Of a stretch of DNA of 64,000 nucleotides, positions 57,800 to 64,000 are shown one piece after another (the stretch's first letter is position 1; every line of letters begins with the position of its first letter). A program made the position numbers and the translations under genes. The notes below the pieces were generated by a model. It was not told where the DNA came from, ran no database searches, and worked only from the letters and a program-made list of their open reading frames with translations. Origin of the DNA: Arcuatula senhousia. Lineage: Eukaryota > Mollusca > Bivalvia > Mytilida > Mytilidae. Location: contig OZ020304.1 in NCBI GenBank assembly GCA_963971305.1, forward strand, positions 17,032,103 through 17,096,102. The letters run 5' to 3'.

Positions 57800-57998
57800 C
57801 TGATTTCAGAATTTCAAGACACTTGGTCTCTCCTACCGACAAGCTGGGCTCTGCCGCTGGCCTATTCGCCATCCGGGCCCGCGCGGGATCCCCTGTCTTA
57901 GGAGTACGTTTTGGTTTGTTGAACCCACTTTTATTATGATAATAAATATCTTCTGAAATTCGTCGACATTTGCCAACTTTCGATCGTTTGTTATAATA
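57800..57998 (-). CDS. Candidate exon of an unidentified gene
   Basis: On the minus strand a frame of 66 codons is open from 57998 to 57800, in otherwise stop-rich DNA, and ends exactly at a consensus donor, CAG|GTAAGT (exon end 57800). The reading includes ISEDIYYHNKSGFNKPKRTP and MANRPAAEPSLSVGETKCL. The ATG at 57872-57870 with G at +4 could be the start, leaving 24 codons and one base in this exon; alternatively an acceptor TTTCAG|AA near 57955 would make it an internal exon. The 57841-57900 part is strikingly GC-rich with CpGs (CCGGGCCCGCGCGGG), unlike its surroundings. I recognise no protein family and see no second exon. It could be an isolated first exon, a relic, or chance. Confidence 0.3.
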
Positions 57999-58972
57999 TT
58001 AAATGTCTTCAGAAAAAATTATTTGTAATTGTCGACATCTGTATTGTTCATGCGCACATGTATTAGATAAAATGCATTAAAATAAGCCTTTATATTGTAA
58101 ATGTTCATGTATATGTACCTTATGCATTTTCGTCAAAGTTAATATCCCGTTATTGCTATTTTGTGAATAATTATACGTCTAAACACCACACAGGACTCCT
58201 TAGTGCACTTATGACCTCAAATGTGCACTAAGGACATGAAAGATATCATGCATTTGTTTCAGGCCATTCAAAATTATGTTTAATAAAAGATTTCGGAATG
58301 TTAAAAATAACATATTTCTAAAGTTATGTAAAGATATCTTAAATCGTATCTGAGTTAAAGTGCACTAATAACAATTCCATTGATGTGCCCAGGATTTACC
58401 ACTCTAAACTAAAAGCTTATCCTCGTAGCATAAAATCGCTATCATGGTACTATGGCACTATCTGAGATGAAATATTGTGCATCATCAATATTGCCGAGAA
58501 AACTGTAATGATTTTTTTTTACGGACAGACAGACAAACAACGGTTATAAGGTATCATATAAACAATTATAGTTGGTCCCCCGAAGAGCGTTGTTATTGGA
58601 TTCGACTCGCGTGTTGCTTGGAGTGACCACTTTCCATGCTAAATTAATAAAATTTGTGCTCATGAGTCACTGAAATTCTTTGAATCAGTCTTTGAATGAA
58701 GATAATGGGTAATTTTTCAAAATTGTTATCCCTGCATAAATAAAGAAATAAAAACGCTCACAATGCATTGAAAGAATCAAATTTACAGAAAATCATCTTA
58801 ATGAGCTGTTAGCCTTAATTTGTTGAACATTCGTTTTTTTTCTATTTAGTAAGAAACCAAAGAGTTGGACTATATTTATTAGAGGAAGTTCTAGCTTAAT
58901 AAATATGTAAAAGAAATGAGTCTTTTTATTAAATAATAAATACATTTTCAAATGTATGCTAACATCTGGAAA
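57999..58972. other. No feature recognised
   Basis: AT-rich spacer. The phrase GTCCTTAGTGCAC, or close forms of it, appears at 58196-58250 and inverted or direct at 59880-59925 (TGTCCTTAGTGCACATTTTA, GGTCCTTAGTGCACTAAGGC), with CACAGGACTCCTTAGTGCAC at the left and its complement-like GTGCACTAAGGCGTCCTGTG at the right. It may mark the ends of one insertion of ~1.75 kb. Confidence 0.4.
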
Positions 58973-59604
58973 AAATCAAAGCGCTAAGGCGTTTAAAGGC
59001 AAGCGAAATATATAAGAACTATAATAGATGTATTCTCTGTTAAAGTATATTGTTCAAAATGTTTGCGAATTATTAATTTTGGTGAGCGGAGAAAGGGTCG
59101 TAATGCAGATGCCCTCAAATTTAAAGTTAATGAACATAATTGCACACACAAGACAGGTATCGTGTAAAAACGGTATCGATTGAAACACCCCTTCGATTAA
59201 AATGCACTCGTCCCAATGATGTGTATTTTGTACTGATTTTATGAATGGTGAAGCAAGAATCTGAATCCATGCATTGACCAATCAAATGAGAGAAATATTT
59301 ATACGAACCAATCAAGTAATAGATGAATACATAATGTATATTCTATCGCCTTTAACTAAAATGTTCGTCATGAAAGATGCAAAGGAATAAATAAAACTTG
59401 TGCCGGTCATATAAAATGCCAATAAAAATTGAGATTTATAGAAGTGTATATCATGTTAACAAATATTGAAAAGTAATATAGAAAATAAAGCATTTTATTC
59501 CAGTCTGGATGCAGGAAAATCACTCCGTCTAGACAGAAAAAAAACGCGAAAATCATCACTACTCTATAGACTCCATAAGGCTTCGCTGGCGCTTGCCTAA
59601 AAAC
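58973..59604 (+). repeat. ~0.6-kb direct repeat, copy B
   Basis: It matches 56203-56808 end to end. It has an extra AGTATATTGTTCAAA and about 14 bp (TGCACACACAAGAC region) and lacks the CATTACAAATAAAGGTC segment of copy A. Identity elsewhere is high, so the duplication is much younger than most repeats here. AGTCTGGATGCAGGAAAATC and CCATAAGGCTTCGCTGGCGC are unchanged. Confidence 0.88.
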
Positions 59605-60400
59605 TAAAACTGTCTCAGCTTAAAAATTGTCTAACTATTCCGAAATCTCTACCTGTAAACATAATTATTTATTTGTTGTTTATTCTATGCTATTTGAATT
59701 CCAATGCATGACTTGATGGTCCCAGCAGGATGTACCGGCGGCATATCAAAATAATTTAAATTAAAATCTCTATAATTCTAAAACGGATTGAAATATTTCT
59801 ACAAAAAAATCAAAATATATTATTTCTAATATTTTGAAACCATTTTCATAGTTTTCAATGACATAAAACAAAAGCATCATGTCCTTAGTGCACATTTTAG
59901 GTCCTTAGTGCACTAAGGCGTCCTGTGTTGTGTTTGGACGACACGACACGAAAATTTCTACCTTCGGGATGTTACAATAAACAAATTTTCCACAATAGGT
60001 GCTAATTGCAACCTCGCGAGCAGTTAATCCCCCACGGCTATTTGTGTTTGTGTTCATCTTACAAATTTCAATGTCACCAGCAAAAAACCAATTCCGCTGA
60101 ATTTAAAAGAGGACACACAAAACAATGCAGTTTATTGCTTTATAAATCTTTTATTAATATTTTTAAAGAGACGGTGATTTTATTAATTTGACCAAGGAAT
60201 TAGATAGATATGACTGTCTATTTAAAAAAAAATATTTTCAACTCTATTTATTAATTTATGTATTTGGTTGTTTATTTCTATTTTTTATTAAAAGTAAGGT
60301 GCACTTGTGATGAAAATAGATTTCCGTTAGAAAGAAAGGAAACAATTCATAAATTGCATTTATTGATAAGAAAATCTGTCAAAGTCAAAAATGGCCGGAT
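59605..60400. other. No gene seen
   Basis: It includes GTGCACTAAGGCGTCCTGTG (59909-59928), the inverted partner of 58190-58210. The rest is AT-rich and unassigned. Confidence 0.4.
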
Positions 60401-61350
60401 TTCATTAAACAGGAAGTAGGTAAGCGACAGACCTGAAATCGAATTCCACGTTATGAAACCCCTCCCTGATGCTGTATACCAAATATCAAGTGGCGTGATA
60501 AGTAGTTGCTGAGAAAAGTGTTACGAAAATTTCTACCCCGCCCGCACACCCGCCCGCCCACCGCCCGTCAAATGCTAGTCTATTGTCTGCCGTTTTCTCC
60601 TATTGTCCTTTTCGCTGCCAAAAATCATGACCGTACACTTTTGCACCCCGACGCAAAGCGGAGCGGGGACATACAAATGGCGTCGTCCGTTCGTCTGTTC
60701 GTCCGTACGTTCGTCCGTCAATAACACTTTTTTATAACACATGTCTATTATTCCTAGGCTTTCAACATTTGCAGCTTCAGGTAGGGGTTCCATATGTTGG
60801 GATGTGTCTCCTGGTCTGTCGCTTACCTACTTCCTGTTTCACGAACCGACTTGGAATGTTTTAAGGGTCAAAATAGTAAAAAAAAATGCGTAACATATTT
60901 CTCATCTACTACTATTCGAAGGCTTTCTATATTTGGTACATGAATACAGCTTCAGGTTGGGGTCCCATATGCGTTTTCATATCTGTCGCTTACCTACTTC
61001 CTGTTTCACGAGCCGACTTGGAATGTTTTAAGGGTAAAAAAAGTAAAAAAAAAATGCGTAACATATTTCTCATCTACTACTATTCGAAGGCTTTCTATAT
61101 TTGGTACATGTATACAGCTTCAGGTTGGGGTCCCATATGCGTTTTCATGTCTGTCGCTTTCCTACTTCCTGTTTAACGAGCTGACTTAGAATTTTTAAGG
61201 ATCAAAAAAGGAACATTTTTCGTTACAGATTTATCAGTACTTTTATTCGTAAGCATTGGATATTTGGTATGCAGCTTTTTATAGGGGTCTAATATAATGG
61301 GAAGCATTTTCAGATCGGTCGCGTATCTGCTTCCTGTTAAGCGAGCAGAC
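60400..61350. repeat. 166-bp tandem repeats and Helitron-like flank
   Basis: TGTCGCTTACCTACTTCCTG (60818, 60984) and TGTCGCTTTCCTACTTCCTG (61150) begin nearly identical 166-bp units with AATGCGTAACATATTTCTCA and TCAGGTTGGGGTCCCATATG. A fourth, older unit follows to 61350. 60535-60720 carries CCCGCCCGCACACCCGCCCG and GTCCGTTCGTCTGTTCGTCC. AAGTAGGTAAGCGACAG at 60415 is the unit start in reverse orientation. The frame at 60886-61176 reflects this repeat. Confidence 0.8.
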
Positions 61351-62000
61351 AAAGAGTTTTTGCAACTCGGCGGGGGACGCAAGAATTCCATATCCTTGTT
61401 ACTGTTTCCAGCACTTGCCAGTGCTAAACGATAAACAACCGGTAATACCCTGTAATAAGATAAAGGAACCTTTATTCGAATCAAGACGTAAATTTGAACA
61501 TATTCGTCGATCAAATCTACATCTACATATATATCCAGTCCTCTTATATTTAAGATCCGGGTAATGAGTAACAAACAAACACAAGTAACTTAGGGGACAA
61601 CCATTTTTTTTTTTTGAGAGGGGGCTTGGCGTTTTGGGGTAAAGAATCTGAGAACAGATTATTCATTTTCTTCGAGGTAGAGGTCAGTTTATTTAATTTC
61701 CAGCTTTTTAGGCCAGATCTGATACAGACATTCAGGAATATTGCACTCTCCAGCATACAATTATTTGCAAACCATTTCTTGCTGCCCTGTTTATCGTCAA
61801 CATAGTGCACAACTTTAAGATAAATTAATTTGGCTTCAAAATTATGCAAATATTGCTGCACTTACATGTACCCATGCCCATGAAGTGCCACGTTCACTCT
61901 GTCTAACGAGGAAAGAATCCCAATATTCAGAGACGAGTATTTGCGAACGATTTCTTCTATTCTATTTATAAGTCATAACTTTCACGACTCTCCTTTTGTT
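61351..62000. repeat. Decayed dispersed repeat, no gene supported
   Basis: A T run followed by GAGAGGGGGCTTGGCGTTTT at 61605-61635 and two related segments, CAGACATTCAGGAATATTGC...AACCATTTCTTGCTGC (61727-61785) and CCAATATTCAGAGACGAGTA...AACGATTTCTTCTATT (61920-61960), suggest tandem units of ~190 bp. The minus-strand frame at 61550-61861 has no recognised domain. Confidence 0.4.
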
Positions 62001-64000
62001 TTCCCCGATAATGTTTTTAAATGCACGTACATGACGGTTTTGTATCTTGAGGTATTCTTTAATGTATATTTTTATATTGTGGAGAGGTCATTCTAAAGTA
62101 CATCTCACCAAGTATGTGTTTACTTGTGTCCAATCAATTTTATTTAATTCACAAATAAAATATATATGCTAAAGTCTTGCACACAATTTTCAAAAGTGAA
62201 CTTTCAATAACATTTTTTCTTTATTTTTTTTCTCGTTCAAACTTTGCGGTATTGAAGATAGTCCCGGTTTGAAAAGTCGGATAAACTATTAATGAACACG
62301 TGTGGCTAATTAATTAAACTGCTACTGATACAGGTACAGGTACATGTACATGTATATAAGGTAATATACATGTCATACGAATTACATCCTGTCTCCCGCA
62401 GAGTCATTCCATGTTGTATTGAAGTTGGATTTCACAGCAGTTGGCAAATATGGACTTTTATTTTATGAAATGGTTATTTTACTTTAAATGCTTCACAATT
62501 ATTTTACTAAATAATATTGAATAGAAACAAATAAAATAAAATATTTCATACTTTAATTTATATAATTAGGAAAACGTAGGTAAAATTAAAAGAGTGAATG
62601 CATATAAAGTATATATTATATCTGCAAACTATATAAAGACTGTGTTTTTTAATACGAGAAACGTATCATTTAATGATGTTTAAGAGTCTGTTCATGAGAA
62701 AACCATGCAAAAATGGAAATTTTGTCCAGTAGCAAGGTTTTTAATTATGTAAAAGGTATATTGCAACTGAAAGACCATCCTATAAGACTTATTCAGGCAA
62801 ATTTATTTTTTCGAAAAATTCAAGATGGCCGCCCTACAGGCCTCAATAGATTATATAGCTTTCATCTGATTTATCGCTTATTTCAATCAAATTTTATTTG
62901 AAAATTTGACATTTTTATTGTGATTTTTTCAGTCTACGTAGAAGGAATTAAAATTGTATCAATGTTTTTTTGAAAAAGTGATGTTTGGTCTTTCAAATAC
63001 AGTTCAATTTTCGTAATTCATAATTTTGGTTCCTCTGGTACCTTTAGGTAGGACTTGGGCAGTATTCCAGACTGTTCAAAAATGCTAAAATTTGTTATTT
63101 TTAAGGGCACTTATTGTCCAAGGTAACGCTTTTTTATCCTTATCTTTTAGTAATTCCAAAACAATAACATATCAAGACAAACTTATCAAAAAGCCGAGCT
63201 GGGATTTTACATTTTGACTTAGCCACAGCCCCGGAAAATAAAGACATGTTTTGTTAATTCTTCATAAAATCTACTTTTTGGAGGATTCAGTTTAAAACCC
63301 TGAATGTGTTTGATATGAAACAAAATACATTTAGAACATTTGATACAACAGATGATCACAATACAAGTACCATTTAAGGGTCGAGAAAGACATATACTTG
63401 GGGATTAAGGGTGAAAGATGGGAATATCTTGTGTATTTTGATGAAATGTACAGAAATGGCCAACTTTAGGGGACTATTTTTCATGAATGAAGGGTTGGAC
63501 TATTAATATGGAATATCTTTCCAAAAGACTGTTCTATGGTCTGTACAAAAACATATTTGTAACTTTGCTTTTGGTCATCCCTTGCATGTTACAGCATTAC
63601 AAAAATGGAGATTTGGCCATTTTAGCACATGGCTAAAATGGGCTTTGGGGGCCTATTAGTGGCATCTTTTTGAAATAATTAAAAGATGTACAGAACAGCA
63701 GACTTTATAGGCCAAATGTATATAACTTGTTCTATATAAACAAATAATATTGCAGAAATCAAACAAAAGAGCACTTTCAACTAGTTTCACAAATAAACTA
63801 CTCGTCTGAATTTTTAGTTTGGTAAGTAGTGTGAGTGCTTTTCATTGTAAGAGCGAATATGCCCAAGCACATGTATCTTAGACTTTTTGCCATGTGACCC
63901 AAATAACTCTTAGTGTTGTTTAACTTATCACATATAGAAAAAGACGGCAGAAGTTTCCAACGCAACTTCACTGAGAGAAATAAATAGTCAAGCGGACTAT
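62001..64000. other. No gene seen
   Basis: AT-rich sequence. A CAGGTACAGGTACATGTACA microsatellite-like stretch lies at 62331-62353. The frame at 62713-62901 has no recognisable motif. 63460-63680 contains loosely repeated GGCCAACTTTAGGGG / TGGCCATTTTAGCAC text. Confidence 0.4.

Noticed and set aside
57790..57815. GCACTTACCTGATTTCAG as a U1 snRNA 5' end
   Set aside because: Only ACTTACCTG matches, which is simply the complement of a splice donor. The downstream sequence does not follow U1.
56203..59604. The two direct repeats as LTRs of an LTR retrotransposon
   Set aside because: The repeats do not begin TG or end CA, there is no primer-binding site or polypurine tract beside them, and the 2.16-kb interior has no gag or pol motif.
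61550..61861. 103-codon minus-strand frame containing VHYVDDKQGSKKWF
   Set aside because: The YVDD string resembles an RT box, but the surrounding sequence lacks other RT motifs and appears as two tandem repeat-like units.
62713..62901. 62-codon frame starting MEILSSSKVFNY as a small gene
   Set aside because: There is no family motif, no splice or promoter context and no conservation evidence. The length is ordinary for chance in this composition.

Overview
The window is AT-rich eukaryotic nuclear DNA, most likely from a bivalve mollusc. A mytilid mussel is my best guess. I base this on repeat signatures that I associate with bivalve genomes from memory: tandem-core Helitron-like elements ending in a hairpin such as AGGCTCCTGGGAGCCT, a retroelement tail containing TAGACGAAACGCGCCTC, and a reverse-transcriptase family with the block YDKRDDFNFPIVNFPF. 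There is no prokaryotic gene organisation. I see no convincing complete host gene, rRNA or tRNA. The window is an intergenic or intronic repeat landscape in which almost every recognisable feature is a mobile-element fossil.

Layout. 1-2662 is a degenerate tandem array with a palindromic core, and the same array returns in opposite orientation at 17205-22095. Between them, 2985-8850 looks like a foldback-type composite: inverted arrays of a 21-bp GGCGA/TCGCC unit at both edges, with 173-bp tandem units, Helitron-like ends, a 227-bp MITE and a LINE reverse-transcriptase relic inside. 15230-15627 is a small element with GC-rich GGCGGCC arrays between inverted ends. 25584-30015 is a nested set: a ~675-bp TIR element carries a 3.75-kb TIR element (25839-29590), which holds a retroelement tail and a 150-170-bp tandem core. 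Its neighbour (30312-31519) is a TA-flanked element full of AAAGTTAACTTT palindromes. 35038-38026 and 40447-41026 are two more TIR elements, the first with a 165-bp MITE inside it. 44947-46995 is a reverse-oriented Helitron-like element disrupted by a 220-bp MITE and by a 649-bp retroelement 3' end. 48324-49442 is a 5'-truncated Penelope-like element whose GIY-YIG endonuclease domain is recognisable. 52416-53978 is a rearranged second copy of the 3.75-kb element. 53990-54295 is a GGTACACGG minisatellite. Two ~0.6-kb direct repeats (56203-56808, 58973-59604) flank a hairpin MITE and a GC-rich candidate exon on the minus strand (57800-57998), the only place where I suspect host coding sequence.

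How the parts relate. At least ten fragments belong to one reverse-transcriptase family (3' tails at 8.9, 9.5, 22.7, 23.1, 27.5, 33.3, 39.4, 42.7, 46.2 and 53.1 kb, plus an RT core at 51.9 kb). Target-site duplications and interrupted copies give a relative insertion order. The recurring theme is non-autonomous DNA elements whose ends or interiors carry short tandem arrays of palindromes. I found no operon-like or pathway-like system. The most notable signals are structural.
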